DNA from: Planococcus rifietoensis
Lineage (GTDB): Bacteria; Bacillota; Bacilli; Bacillales_A; Planococcaceae
Direction of reading: 5' to 3'
Assembly (NCBI RefSeq): GCF_001465795.2
Contig: NZ_CP013659.2
Location: forward strand, 824,501 to 888,500
Length of the DNA stretch: 64,000 nt
The position numbers were made by a program, and so were the translations under genes. The stretch's first letter is position 1; each line of letters begins with the position of its first letter. This document shows, piece by piece, positions 29,728 through 38,988 of this stretch. The notes under the pieces were generated by a model. The model was not told the origin of the DNA. It did no database searches and worked only from the letters and a program-made list of their open reading frames with translations.

Positions 29728-29779
29728 TGCTATAATAACAGCACATTTAGGGATAGGAGCGATTTCGATCGTTCCTTTT
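29728..29779 (+). promoter_or_regulatory. Extended -10 promoter and leader hairpin of TPR gene
   Basis: TGCTATAAT (29728-29736) is an extended -10 element without a good -35. A stem GGAGCGAT/ATCGTTCC with loop TTCG and four Ts follows at 29756-29779, before the ACGGAGG ribosome site. It may end his read-through or attenuate the TPR gene. Confidence 0.45.
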
Positions 29780-29798
29780 CCTGTTACGGAGGCATATT

Positions 29799-31325
29799 TT
29801 GGAGAAAAACAAAAGAAAAAATTTCGATAACGTCGTATCATTCATTCCGACAGGGGAATTTTACTATCAAAAAGCACTCAAGGAGCTGCAGCGCGAACAA
29901 TACGATAAAGCGTATAAGTATTTACAGCGTGCAAAAGAACTGACTCCGGATGATCCGCTTATCCTCATGCATTACGGAGTGGTGCTGATGGAGCGGCAGG
30001 AGTTTGAGCTGGCAATGGATGAATTGCGCACTGCCCATAAGCTCGATCCGGAAGAACCGAATATTTTATTCTTTTTGGCTGAAGTCCATGCACATCTGGG
30101 CTTGTTTTTTGATGCCCGAAAATATGCTAAGGATTACCTTGAAAAAGATACGCGCGGGAGCTATGCAGCGGAAGCGATGGAAATCATCGATTTTGCCGAG
30201 CAGGAAGACTGGCAGCTGTTCGATGATGACGGCGAAGCCCATAATAGCGAGTATTATTACTTGCAGGAAAAAGCGCGCCGTTTGATGGAACAAGGCAAGT
30301 TTCCCGAAGCGATCAAGTTATTGGAAGAAGTGATCGAGGAAAAGCCGGATTTCTGGGGGGCTTATAATAACCTGGCACTGGCGTATTTTTATGTCGGGGA
30401 AACGGAAATGGCGAAATCGCTGCTTCACGAAGTGCTCCGCAGAAACACCGGCAACCTTCATGCCTTATGCAATTTAGCGGTGTTCCATTATTACGAGAAA
30501 AATGATGAATTGGACGATATCCTCGGCTTGCTCAAAAAGATCCAGCCCTATGTCTTTGAACATCGCTATAAATTAGGCGCGACCTTTGCTTTGGTCGGCA
30601 AGTACAAAGAAGCATACCGCTGGCTAAAGAGCCTTCAAAAGCGTGGATTTGATGGAGACCCGGCGTTTTACTTCTGGCTGTCGCATGCCGCGTATCATTC
30701 AGGCCATGAAGAAACCGCAAAGTATGCATGGGAGCAATTAAAGCGGATGGACCCGGCAAAAGAAGGCTATGAACCGTGGGGAGAGCAGCCAGTAATGCCG
30801 CATGTCGATGCGCTCGAACACGACCGCGATTTTCTCATCCACAAACTCGACCATCCCCATTTAAGCGAGCGGATTTACGGTTTGTTCCTGCTTGGGAAAT
30901 CTTCCCATAAGCAAGAAATCATCTCGCATCCGAATTGGCTGAAATCCGAGCAGCCATCGGTTTTGGAAACCTATATGCTCGGCTATGCGCTCGGCCACCC
31001 ATTCCGCGAATCGGTCAAAGAAGAAAAAGCCTTTTTGCGCGCGATGGAAACAGCGGAGCGCTTGTATTACCAAAAAGGAATGGTCGATCGCGAAAATGAT
31101 GCCATTTTCCAATTGTGGTTCATGTTGGCTGAACAGGCTTTCGATGGCGATTATGCGTTCCGCAATCCCGCAGCACTTGCCGCTGCCGCAAGCTATATGG
31201 TTGAATCGGCGGAAAAACGGGAAACCACCAAAAAAGCAGTTGCCGCAAAATTCGGTACGTCTGCTGCCACGATGGCCAAATATGTCGATGAGTTAAGCAG
31301 ATTTTTGCCGAATTTCAAGGACTAG
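29799..31325 (+). CDS. Tetratricopeptide repeat protein, YvcD-like
   Basis: Cytoplasmic TPR protein of 508 aa. Repeats run from about residue 20 to 115 (YQKALKELQREQYDKAYKYLQRAKELTPDDP) and again from 150 to 300 (LLEEVIEEKPDFWGAYNNLALAYFYVGE). The C-terminal 170 residues contain a helix-turn-helix-like end (KKAVAAKFGTSAATMAKYVDEL). It occupies the position of yvcD between his genes and trxB in Bacillus. Function unknown. Start is TTG (MEKNKRKN) behind ACGGAGG. Confidence 0.8.
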   Translation: MEKNKRKNFDNVVSFIPTGEFYYQKALKELQREQYDKAYKYLQRAKELTPDDPLILMHYGVVLMERQEFELAMDELRTAHKLDPEEPNILFFLAEVHAHLGLFFDARKYAKDYLEKDTRGSYAAEAMEIIDFAEQEDWQLFDDDGEAHNSEYYYLQEKARRLMEQGKFPEAIKLLEEVIEEKPDFWGAYNNLALAYFYVGETEMAKSLLHEVLRRNTGNLHALCNLAVFHYYEKNDELDDILGLLKKIQPYVFEHRYKLGATFALVGKYKEAYRWLKSLQKRGFDGDPAFYFWLSHAAYHSGHEETAKYAWEQLKRMDPAKEGYEPWGEQPVMPHVDALEHDRDFLIHKLDHPHLSERIYGLFLLGKSSHKQEIISHPNWLKSEQPSVLETYMLGYALGHPFRESVKEEKAFLRAMETAERLYYQKGMVDRENDAIFQLWFMLAEQAFDGDYAFRNPAALAAAASYMVESAEKRETTKKAVAAKFGTSAATMAKYVDELSRFLPNFKD

Positions 31326-31334
31326 GCATAAAAG

Positions 31335-31363
31335 TTGAAGGCGGCAGTTTATTGCTTTACGAT
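31335..31363 (+). promoter_or_regulatory. SigA-type promoter of trxB
   Basis: TTGAAG (31335-31340) and TACGAT (31358-31363) are 17 bp apart. Confidence 0.55.
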
Positions 31364-31377
31364 TTAGCTAGTGATAA

Positions 31378-32352
<975 letters not shown>

Positions 32353-32445
32353 CGCTTTCTTAATCCATTTGTAACAGCATTGTCATGCAAAAGAGGTATA
32401 GTAAGTAGTGTAAATCAACCCCCTTTTTATATAGTTATTTTTGAC

Positions 32446-32487
32446 AGGCTGCTTTCCGGATTGTCCGGGGAGTGGCCTCTTTTTTTG
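32446..32487 (+). terminator. Terminator after trxB
   Basis: A 15-bp stem (32446-32460 with 32464-32478, several G-T pairs) with loop TTG and a run of Ts. Confidence 0.8.
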
Positions 32488-32494
32488 CATTCTT

Positions 32495-32524
32495 TTGCAT
32501 GACACGCCAGGATAGATGTATAAT
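32495..32524 (+). promoter_or_regulatory. SigA promoter of yvcI-rapZ-yvcK-whiA-crh operon
   Basis: TTGCAT (32495-32500) and TATAAT (32519-32524) are 18 bp apart. The transcript would begin near 32531, which excludes the upstream extension of the Nudix reading frame. Confidence 0.75.
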
Positions 32525-32558
32525 GAAAATAGTTTATATTAGATGCGGAGTGGCAAAT

Positions 32559-33044
32559 GTGCAGCGAATCGCGAATTTATTGCTAATAGAGAATGGCAAA
32601 GTATTATTGATGAAAAAGCCGCGCAGGGATTGGTACGTAGCCCCTGGCGGCAAAATGGAAAGCGGCGAATCGATTTATGAAGCGGCCATCCGTGAATTCA
32701 GGGAAGAAACGGATGCAGAGCCGTTGGGCGTTCACTTGAAAGGCGTTTATACGATGATGATCCAAGAACACGGACGGACGGTGGATGAGTGGATGCTGTT
32801 TACATTCCGGGCGACACAGCTCCGGGGAATCCCATTCGAAGAAACACGTGAAGGGATTCTCGAATGGCATCCGGTAGAAAGCCTGCGTACCTTGCCGATG
32901 GCGGAAGGGGACCGGACGAACCTATTGTTTGCAGCCTATCAGGAAGGCGTCCAATACGGGACCTTCTATTATACGCCAGAGTTCGAACTGCTAGAAGAGA
33001 ACATCCAATCATCGACCGAAGAGGTGAATCGCCAGCATGGATAA
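32559..33044 (+). CDS. Nudix hydrolase, YvcI-like
   Basis: Nudix protein of 161 aa. The Nudix box is [26 protein letters not shown]. The frame is open from 32472, but the promoter lies inside that extension. A GTG at 32559, behind CGGAG, gives [14 protein letters not shown], which aligns with B. subtilis YvcI. It is the first gene of the rapZ operon and overlaps rapZ by 8 nt. Substrate not known. Confidence 0.87.
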   Translation: MQRIANLLLIENGKVLLMKKPRRDWYVAPGGKMESGESIYEAAIREFREETDAEPLGVHLKGVYTMMIQEHGRTVDEWMLFTFRATQLRGIPFEETREGILEWHPVESLRTLPMAEGDRTNLLFAAYQEGVQYGTFYYTPEFELLEENIQSSTEEVNRQHG

Positions 33045-33918
33045 GCATATCGAAGAAACCGAATTGATCATCATCACCGGCATGTCCGGTGCTGGGAAGA
33101 CAGTGGCGATCCAAAGTTTTGAAGACCTCGGTTTTTTCACAATCGATAATCTTCCCCCGGCGCTCCTCCCGACATTCATCAAATTGATGCGGGATTCGGG
33201 CAAATCGATGAAGCGTGTCGCAGCGGTTATGGACCTTCGCGGCGGCGATTTTTTCGCCAGCCTCGTCGATGCAATCGATGACCTCTCGAAAGAACCGGAA
33301 GTGGCGATCACGATCCTGTTTCTCGATGCGGAAAACCAGACCCTCGTCAGCCGCTATAAAGAAACACGCCGTTCCCACCCATTGTCACCGGGCGGACTTG
33401 TTCTCGGCGGCATCAAAAAAGAACGGGATATGCTGAAAGACTTGCAAGGACGGGCCCATTATATGTATAACACGTCAGAAATGAGCCCGCGCCAGCTGAA
33501 GGAGAAAATCACCTCGGATTTTGCTTCGAAAACGAGCAATGTCTTTACGGTCAATTTGATGTCTTTCGGCTTTAAACATGGCATGCCGATTGACGCCGAC
33601 CTGGTGTTCGATGTGCGCTTTTTGCCAAATCCTTATTATATAGAAGAGTTAAATCCACAATCGGGCTTGGATCAGCCGGTTTCCGATTATGTCTTGAAAT
33701 GGCAGGAAACACAGACGCTGGTGAGTAAGCTTGAGGATTTATTCGATTTCATGATTCCCCAGTATAAACAAGAAGGCAAAGCACAATTGGTCATTGCTTT
33801 TGGCTGCACAGGCGGCCAGCATCGATCCGTGACGCTTGCCGAGTATTTCGGGAAATATCTATCGAAAAACAACAAAGTCAGCATTACGCATAGAGATGTG
33901 AAAATCAGAAAGGGCTGA
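33037..33918 (+). CDS. rapZ: RapZ/YvcJ family nucleotide-binding protein
   Basis: P-loop protein of 293 aa. Walker A is GMSGAGKT (residues 15-22), Walker B-like VMDLRG, and the C-terminal domain ends in [16 protein letters not shown], the RapZ signature. In E. coli RapZ is an RNA adaptor for GlmZ. In B. subtilis YvcJ hydrolyses nucleotides and affects competence; the RNA role is unproven in Firmicutes. Confidence 0.93.
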   Translation: MDKHIEETELIIITGMSGAGKTVAIQSFEDLGFFTIDNLPPALLPTFIKLMRDSGKSMKRVAAVMDLRGGDFFASLVDAIDDLSKEPEVAITILFLDAENQTLVSRYKETRRSHPLSPGGLVLGGIKKERDMLKDLQGRAHYMYNTSEMSPRQLKEKITSDFASKTSNVFTVNLMSFGFKHGMPIDADLVFDVRFLPNPYYIEELNPQSGLDQPVSDYVLKWQETQTLVSKLEDLFDFMIPQYKQEGKAQLVIAFGCTGGQHRSVTLAEYFGKYLSKNNKVSITHRDVKIRKG

Positions 33919-33922
33919 GCAT

Positions 33923-34918
33923 ATGGAAAAAAGTCTCCAGCAAAAACGAGTCGTAATCATCGGGGGCGGAACCGGTCTGTCCACTTTGCTGAGGGGCTTA
34001 AAAACTTTTCCGCTCGACTTGACGGCAATTGTGACAGTGGCAGATGACGGTGGAAGCTCCGGGCGTTTACGCGATGACTTGGATATCCCACCGCCGGGAG
34101 ACATCCGCAACGTCATGGCTGCGCTGTCGGATGCCGAACCATTGGTGGCTGAAATGTTCCAATACCGATTCAAACATTCGCTTGATTTGGAAGGGCATTC
34201 ACTGGGCAATCTGATGCTCGCGGCATTGACTGATTTGACAGGCGATTTTTCACATGCGGTCCGGGAAATGAGCCGTGTTTTGAACGTCAACGGTACGGTT
34301 TTGCCTGCCGCCAATCAATTGGTCACATTGAACGCAGAGCTTGAAGATGGAACCATCATCAAAGGCGAATCCAAAATACCCGCCTATCTGCAGCCGATCA
34401 AGCGTGTATTCCTCGAACCTGCCGGCGTCAAGACATTGCCGGATACCATACAGGCGATTCAATCTGCGGATGTTATCGTCATCGGGCCGGGTTCCTTATA
34501 CACGAGCATTTTGCCGAATTTGCTCGTGAAGGATATCAAAAAAGCGCTGCTCGAGGCGAAGGCGAGAAAAATCTATATTTGCAATTTAATGACCCAAGCG
34601 GGTGAAACTTACGGCTATACGGCTTCAGATCATGTAAAAGCCCTTTACGACCATGTAGGCGTGAACTTTCTCGATGCCATTCTGATCGATAAAGTCCAAA
34701 TGCCGCAAGGAGTGGCTGAAAGATACAAAAAAGAAAAAGCATGGCCGGTGGAATACGATGAAGAACGCCTGAGAAATATGGGGCTTGAAGTATATCGCCA
34801 TGACATTGCGAATATTTTCGGGGAAGCCGTCCGGCATGAACCGATGAAAGTGGCGAAATGGCTTTTCGAATATACCAGCAGCGAAACAAAGGAACCATCG
34901 CAGCGCCGGTATTCCTAA
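33923..34918 (+). CDS. Gluconeogenesis factor YvcK
   Basis: YvcK/CofD-like protein of 331 aa with N-terminal VIIGGGTGLSTLLRGLK, TVADDGGSSGRLR and PPGDIRNVMAALSD motifs. It binds UDP-sugars and is needed for growth on gluconeogenic carbon and for correct cell shape in B. subtilis. Starts 5 nt after rapZ. Confidence 0.93.
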   Translation: MEKSLQQKRVVIIGGGTGLSTLLRGLKTFPLDLTAIVTVADDGGSSGRLRDDLDIPPPGDIRNVMAALSDAEPLVAEMFQYRFKHSLDLEGHSLGNLMLAALTDLTGDFSHAVREMSRVLNVNGTVLPAANQLVTLNAELEDGTIIKGESKIPAYLQPIKRVFLEPAGVKTLPDTIQAIQSADVIVIGPGSLYTSILPNLLVKDIKKALLEAKARKIYICNLMTQAGETYGYTASDHVKALYDHVGVNFLDAILIDKVQMPQGVAERYKKEKAWPVEYDEERLRNMGLEVYRHDIANIFGEAVRHEPMKVAKWLFEYTSSETKEPSQRRYS

Positions 34919-34939
34919 AGCTTGAAAGGGGGGGCATAA

Positions 34940-35890
34940 TTGTCTTTTGCATCAGAAACAAAAAAAGAAATGACCCAGATTGAAGTAGACGATTGCTGCG
35001 GCAAGGCAGAGCTGTCGGCGATGATCCGCATGAACGGTACGCTGTCATTTTCCAATCGCCAGTTGAGCCTGGATATCCAAACGGAAAACGCCGCGATTGC
35101 CAGAAGGATCTATACCTTGCTGAAGCGCTTCTACAAAGCATATCCGGTGGAACTATTAGTCCGCAAAAAGATGCGGTTGAAAAAAAACAATGTCTATATT
35201 TGCCGCTTGCGGGAAGGCGCAAAATTTGTGCTTGAGGATTTGTTGATCTTGTCGGAAGGCTTTCAATTTCAGCAGGATATTTCCCCTGAGCTGATCTCGA
35301 CAACGTGCTGCAAGCGCTCTTATTTACGCGGTGCCTTTTTGGCCGGAGGATCGGTCAATAATCCCGAAACGTCCTCTTACCACTTGGAAGTGTATTCTTC
35401 CTATAAAGATCACGCTGAAGCACTGGTTATCCTGATGAATCATTTCCAGTTGAACGCGAAAATGATCGAGCGGAAAAAAGGATTTGTGACCTATTTGAAG
35501 GAAGCGGAGAAAATTTCCGATTTCCTCAGCCTGACAGGCGCCCACTCGGCGCTATTGAAATTCGAAGATGTCCGCATTCTCCGCGATATGCGCAATAGCG
35601 TCAATCGCTTAGTCAATTGCGAAACGGCCAATTTGAACAAGACCATCGATGCAGCGCTGCGGCAAATCGAAAACATCCGCTTTATTGACCAAGTGATCGG
35701 AATCGACCAATTGCCGGACCGCCTGAAAGAGATAGCCCGCTTGCGTGTAGAGTACCAGGATGTCACACTGAAAGAACTGGGCGAGATGGTATCGACAGGA
35801 AAAGTGAGCAAGTCAGGCGTCAACCACAGGCTTCGGAAAATCGATGAGATTGCCGAGTCGTTGAGAAAAGGCGAAACGATCAGCCGGTAA
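34940..35890 (+). CDS. whiA: WhiA, DNA-binding protein
   Basis: WhiA (316 aa) has an N-terminal LAGLIDADG-homing-endonuclease-like fold without nuclease residues ([20 protein letters not shown]) and a C-terminal helix-turn-helix ([25 protein letters not shown]). It influences cell division and chromosome segregation in B. subtilis. Start is TTG ([10 protein letters not shown]) behind GAAAGGGGGGG. Confidence 0.94.
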   Translation: MSFASETKKEMTQIEVDDCCGKAELSAMIRMNGTLSFSNRQLSLDIQTENAAIARRIYTLLKRFYKAYPVELLVRKKMRLKKNNVYICRLREGAKFVLEDLLILSEGFQFQQDISPELISTTCCKRSYLRGAFLAGGSVNNPETSSYHLEVYSSYKDHAEALVILMNHFQLNAKMIERKKGFVTYLKEAEKISDFLSLTGAHSALLKFEDVRILRDMRNSVNRLVNCETANLNKTIDAALRQIENIRFIDQVIGIDQLPDRLKEIARLRVEYQDVTLKELGEMVSTGKVSKSGVNHRLRKIDEIAESLRKGETISR

Positions 35891-35947
35891 AACGGCTGCT
35901 CTTTTCTATAGATTGCGTGAGAGTCAAGTTTTCGGAGGAGGATATGC

Positions 35948-36205
35948 ATGGTAGAAAAACAAGTGGAAGTGCAATTGAAATCGGGATTACAAGCGAGACA
36001 GGCCGCATTGTTCGTACAGGAAGCCAATCGCTATAGTTCGGATGTCTATTTGGAAAAAGGCGACAAGAAAGTCAATGCCAAGAGCATCATGGGCATCATG
36101 AGCCTGGCCGTCAGCAAAGGCACGAACGTGACGATTTCGGCAGACGGCGCCGATGAAGAATCGGCAGTCGATGCGCTGGCGCAATTGATTGATAAAGAAG
36201 CTTAA
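35948..36205 (+). CDS. crh: HPr-like catabolite repression protein Crh
   Basis: Crh (85 aa). The position equal to the PTS His15 of HPr is Gln15 (SGLQARQAA), so it cannot transfer PTS phosphate. The regulatory Ser46 is kept (NAKSIMGIM), the target of HprK, whose gene lies 16 kb upstream. Crh-Ser-P works as CcpA co-effector. GGAGGAGG ribosome site; last gene of the operon. Confidence 0.95.
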   Translation: MVEKQVEVQLKSGLQARQAALFVQEANRYSSDVYLEKGDKKVNAKSIMGIMSLAVSKGTNVTISADGADEESAVDALAQLIDKEA

Positions 36206-36226
36206 AGCCAAGCGCTTTAAGCACCA

Positions 36227-36264
36227 AAAAAGAGCTGCCCCGCAAGCGGGACAGCTCTTTTTGT
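36227..36264. terminator. Bidirectional terminator, crh/clpP
   Basis: The stem AAAAGAGCTG-CCCGC/GCGGG-CAGCTCTTTT (one mismatch) lies between the convergent genes. Confidence 0.88.
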
Positions 36265-36269
36265 GTAAC

Positions 36270-36881
36270 TTACTCTTCTTTTTCGTGGTTTTCCGGCAAT
36301 TTGTTGCGCGTGATGATTTGGTCCACGAGACCATATTCGAGTGCGCGTTCTGCAGTCATGAAGTTATCGCGGTCTGTATCGCGAGAAATCACTTCAAGCG
36401 GCTGGCCAGTGCGTTCAGATAGAATTTGGTTCAATTTCTCACGCAAGAACAGGATACGTTTTGCGGCGATTTCAATTTCAGTCGCTTGCCCTTGAGCTCC
36501 GCCAAGTGGTTGGTGGATCATGACTTCAGCGTTCGGCAATGCGTAGCGTTTGCCTTTTGTGCCGGCTGCCAGAAGGAAAGCGCCCATGGATGCAGCCATG
36601 CCGATGCAAACTGTTTGGACATCTGGCTTGATAAATTGCATAACATCGTAGATTGCCATACCGGCTGTGATGCTGCCGCCTGGGCTGTTGATGTAGATGG
36701 AAATATCCTTTTCCGGATCTTCCGCTTCAAGGAATAGTAATTGTGCAACGATGGAGTTGGCGACATTGTCATCGATTCCGCTGCCGAGCATGATAACGCG
36801 GTCTTTCAATAGGCGGGAATAGATATCGTAAGCGCGTTCGCCTCTGCTTGTCTGTTCGATTACTGTAGGGATTAAATTCAT
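36270..36881 (-). CDS. clpP: ATP-dependent Clp protease proteolytic subunit
   Basis: ClpP (203 aa) is the tetradecameric serine protease of ClpXP and ClpCP. The triad is Ser98 (GMAASMG), His123 (MIHQPLGG) and Asp172 (DRDNFM). The frame extends to 36962, but [19 protein letters not shown] is the family start and follows GAAGGAGG. Controlled by the CtsR box upstream. Confidence 0.97.
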   Translation of the reverse strand: MNLIPTVIEQTSRGERAYDIYSRLLKDRVIMLGSGIDDNVANSIVAQLLFLEAEDPEKDISIYINSPGGSITAGMAIYDVMQFIKPDVQTVCIGMAASMGAFLLAAGTKGKRYALPNAEVMIHQPLGGAQGQATEIEIAAKRILFLREKLNQILSERTGQPLEVISRDTDRDNFMTAERALEYGLVDQIITRNKLPENHEKEE

Positions 36882-36942
36882 GGATAATTTCCTCCTTCGG
36901 GTAAATGTAAGTGCTACTGAAACACTGTTCAGCCGTACATTC

Positions 36943-36973
36943 ATCATACACATCATGGTCAATGAAGGTCAAA
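36943..36973 (-). promoter_or_regulatory. clpP promoter overlapped by CtsR operator
   Basis: On the plus strand the heptads GGTCAAT and GGTCAAA, 3 nt apart (36957-36973), match the CtsR consensus. On the minus strand the same bases hold the -35 TTGACC (36967-36972), 18 bp from -10 TATGAT (36943-36948). CtsR would block RNA polymerase until heat or protein stress. No SigB promoter is visible. Confidence 0.87.
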
Positions 36974-36996
36974 TCTAACGAATTGAAAATAGGCGC

Positions 36997-37025
36997 TTGA
37001 AATAAGAAGAAAGCTTTTGTATAAT
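36997..37025 (+). promoter_or_regulatory. Promoter of tRNA-Arg
   Basis: TTGAAA (36997-37002) and TATAAT (37020-37025) are 17 bp apart, about 23 bp before the tRNA. Confidence 0.8.
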
Positions 37026-37047
37026 AGAAAAGTCGCGAACAACATTT

Positions 37048-37119
37048 GCCCTCGTAGTGTAAAGGATAACACGTAAGATTCCGGTTCTTGAGATGGGGGT
37101 TCGATTCCCTCCGAGGGTG
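37048..37119 (+). tRNA. tRNA-Arg (anticodon CCG)
   Basis: Cloverleaf of 72 nt: acceptor GCCCTCG/CGAGGGT (one G-T pair) with G73; D stem GTGT/ACAC; anticodon stem TAAGA/TCTTG with loop TTCCGGT, so anticodon CCG reading CGG; T stem GGGGG/CCCTC with loop TTCGATT. CCA is not encoded. Own promoter and terminator. B. subtilis also has a lone Arg(CCG) tRNA near clpP. Confidence 0.95.
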
Positions 37120-37131
37120 TAAAAATTGAAA

Positions 37132-37166
37132 AACCGCACAGCCTGCTAAAGGCTGTGCGGTTTTTT
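37132..37166 (+). terminator. Terminator of tRNA-Arg
   Basis: The 12-bp stem AACCGCACAGCC/GGCTGTGCGGTT is followed by TTTTTT. Confidence 0.92.
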
Positions 37167-37275
37167 GTTGAATCTTTTTAGCGGCTGAAACGTAGAATCA
37201 GATGGAATGGGTTTCAAGGAACGGATAGTCAGGGAAAACAAAAAATATTATTGTAAAAGAAAAGGAGACGGGAAA

Positions 37276-37854
37276 ATGAAAAAATTACTTATTCCATTGC
37301 TATTGGTGATTGGGCTGATCGTCGTTGCCATCGCCGTATTCGGTTCAAGCTATAATAATTTCGTTCAATTGGAAGAGGACGTCAATCAATCGTACGCGCA
37401 ACTTGAAAGTCAATTACAGCGCAGGCTCGATCTCATCCCGAACTTGGTCGAGACGGTGAAAGGCTTTGCCGACCAGGAGCAAGAGGTCATCGATAGTGTC
37501 ACGGAAGCCCGTTCGAGCATGGCGAATGCCGGATCAGTCGAAGAACAGGCCGAGGCAGACGCCGAATTGAGCGGCGCGCTCAGCCGCTTGCTCGTCGTCG
37601 TCGAGAACTATCCGGAAATCCGCTCGAGTGAGAACTTCCAGCAATTATCCGATGAACTGGCCGGAACAGAAAACCGGATTGCAGTCGCCCGCCAGGACTA
37701 TAATGGCTCGGTGACGGAATTCAACCGGGAAGTTCGCAGTTTCCCAGGCAACATGGTGGCGGGAATCTTCGGCTTTGACGAAAAGGAATATTTCGAAGCT
37801 GATACCGGGGCAGAAGATGCACCGGATGTGGACTTTGGGACTGACGAAGAATGA
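37276..37854 (+). CDS. LemA family protein
   Basis: LemA-type membrane protein of 192 aa with one N-terminal membrane helix (residues 4-24) and a long helical bundle containing the family motif QLQRRLDLIPNLVETVKGFADQE. The frame begins at 37207; the ATG at 37276 behind AAAGGAGACGG gives the hydrophobic N-terminus and is the start. It overlaps the TPM-domain gene by 4 nt, a common pairing. Function is not established. Confidence 0.88.
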   Translation: MKKLLIPLLLVIGLIVVAIAVFGSSYNNFVQLEEDVNQSYAQLESQLQRRLDLIPNLVETVKGFADQEQEVIDSVTEARSSMANAGSVEEQAEADAELSGALSRLLVVVENYPEIRSSENFQQLSDELAGTENRIAVARQDYNGSVTEFNREVRSFPGNMVAGIFGFDEKEYFEADTGAEDAPDVDFGTDEE

Positions 37855-38639
37855 TCCGAAGAATTCCTGTTTTGCTCTTGTTGCTGCTGATGATCCCCGG
37901 AACTGTGCAGGCGGCAGAATTTCCGGAGTTGACTGACGATATTTACATTCAGGATATCGCGGGCGTCTTGAGCGAAGAACAGGAAGCCGAGCTCAAGAGC
38001 TTAGGTGCTGGCCTGGAAGACGCGACAACTGCACAGATTGCCGTTATGGTCGTCGAGTCCTTGGAAGGTGAGCCGATCGAAAGCTACGCCAATGAAGCGT
38101 TGCGCCATTATGGCGTAGGCTCAGCGGAAGAGAACAACGGCGTGCTGGTCGTGCTATCGATGACAGACCGCGAGATCTACATCGAAATCGGCTACGGACT
38201 GGAAGGCGCGCTTCCTGACGGAAAAGTCGGGCGCATTTTGGATGATTACGCCGTTCCATATTTGCGTGAAGACCAGCCGGACGAAGCGATCCTCAATACG
38301 TACCAAGCACTGTACAATGAAGTGGCTGCGGAATACGGCTGGGACGGGGAAGCGGCTAGCCCCCAGCCGCTCAATGAAGTGACGCCAGGCAGCAGTGAAG
38401 GTGGAGGCGGCTTTATGCAGCCGGTCATCACCTTCCTGATCGTACTTGTTTTGTTGTTCCTGTTTACGGGAGGAGGCGGCGGCCGTGGACGTCGCGGCCG
38501 CGGCAGAACGATGAGGCGCGGTGGATTTTTCGGGCCCGGCAGTTTTGGCGGCGGCTTCGGAGGCGGTTCCGGCGGTGGAGGTTTCCGCGGCGGCGGTGGC
38601 GGCTCTTCAGGAGGCGGCGGAGCCGGGCGAGGCTTCTAA
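37851..38639 (+). CDS. TPM domain (YgcG-like) membrane protein
   Basis: Protein of 262 aa. Signal peptide at residues 1-21 (ILLLLLMIPGTVQA-type), extracellular TPM domain at about 25-150 (DIAGVLSEEQEAELKSL, GVLVVLSMTDREIYIEIGYGLEG), membrane helix at about 185-203, then an Arg/Gly-rich tail ending in a run of Gly and Ser. The polyglycine tail is usual for the family. Likely works with LemA at the membrane; role unknown. Confidence 0.86.
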   Translation: MIRRIPVLLLLLLMIPGTVQAAEFPELTDDIYIQDIAGVLSEEQEAELKSLGAGLEDATTAQIAVMVVESLEGEPIESYANEALRHYGVGSAEENNGVLVVLSMTDREIYIEIGYGLEGALPDGKVGRILDDYAVPYLREDQPDEAILNTYQALYNEVAAEYGWDGEAASPQPLNEVTPGSSEGGGGFMQPVITFLIVLVLLFLFTGGGGGRGRRGRGRTMRRGGFFGPGSFGGGFGGGSGGGGFRGGGGGSSGGGGAGRGF

Positions 38640-38653
38640 TAAGGAGGAATGGC

Positions 38654-38884
38654 ATGTATACACTCTATACTCGGCCAAATTGCGGGCTTTGCGAAGAGGC
38701 CAAGTCTGCACTGACGCTATTGCAGGAAGATTACCCGATTGACTTCCGGGAAATCAATATTGAAGAAGATGAACAATTGCATGAACAGTATATGCTGATG
38801 ATTCCAGTGCTCACGAAACACGAAAAAGTGCTGCTCTATGGAAATTTTGGCTATGGCGAACTTTTGGAAGCGTTAATTCTTTAA
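38654..38884 (+). CDS. Glutaredoxin family protein
   Basis: Thioredoxin-fold protein of 76 aa with the redox motif CGLC (Cys10, Cys13) in YTRPNCGLCEEAK and the cis-Pro in MIPVLT. It fits the short DUF836 glutaredoxin group. Starts 14 nt after the TPM gene behind AAGGAGG; a terminator overlaps its stop. Confidence 0.85.
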   Translation: MYTLYTRPNCGLCEEAKSALTLLQEDYPIDFREINIEEDEQLHEQYMLMIPVLTKHEKVLLYGNFGYGELLEALIL

Positions 38885-38896
38885 CGCTTCTTTTTA
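38867..38896 (+). terminator. Terminator overlapping glutaredoxin stop
   Basis: The stem GAAGCGTTAA/TTAACGCTTC has loop TTCT and is followed by TTTTT. Confidence 0.85.
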
Positions 38897-38897
38897 T

Positions 38898-38970
38898 TTG
38901 CATAAATCTAATAGCTCGGCTACAATGAATCTAGTGGGACGTAATTATATATAGTGGGACAGAAAACGTC
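38898..38970 (+). promoter_or_regulatory. cggR promoter with CggR operator
   Basis: The promoter is TTGCAT (38898-38903), 17 bp, TACAAT (38921-38926). Directly after it, two direct repeats TGGGAC (38935-38940 and 38955-38960) occur, each followed after 6 nt by a second element (ATAT at 38947, CGTC at 38967). The spacing TGGGAC-N6-N4-N4-TGGGAC-N6-N4 equals that of the B. subtilis CggR operator (CGGGAC-N6-TGTC, twice). Confidence 0.85.
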
Positions 38971-38988
38971 CAACAAAGGGGTGGAGCG

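Noticed and set aside
32472..32558. N-terminal extension of the Nudix protein
   Set aside because: The promoter for the gene lies inside it and the family begins at the GTG at 32559.
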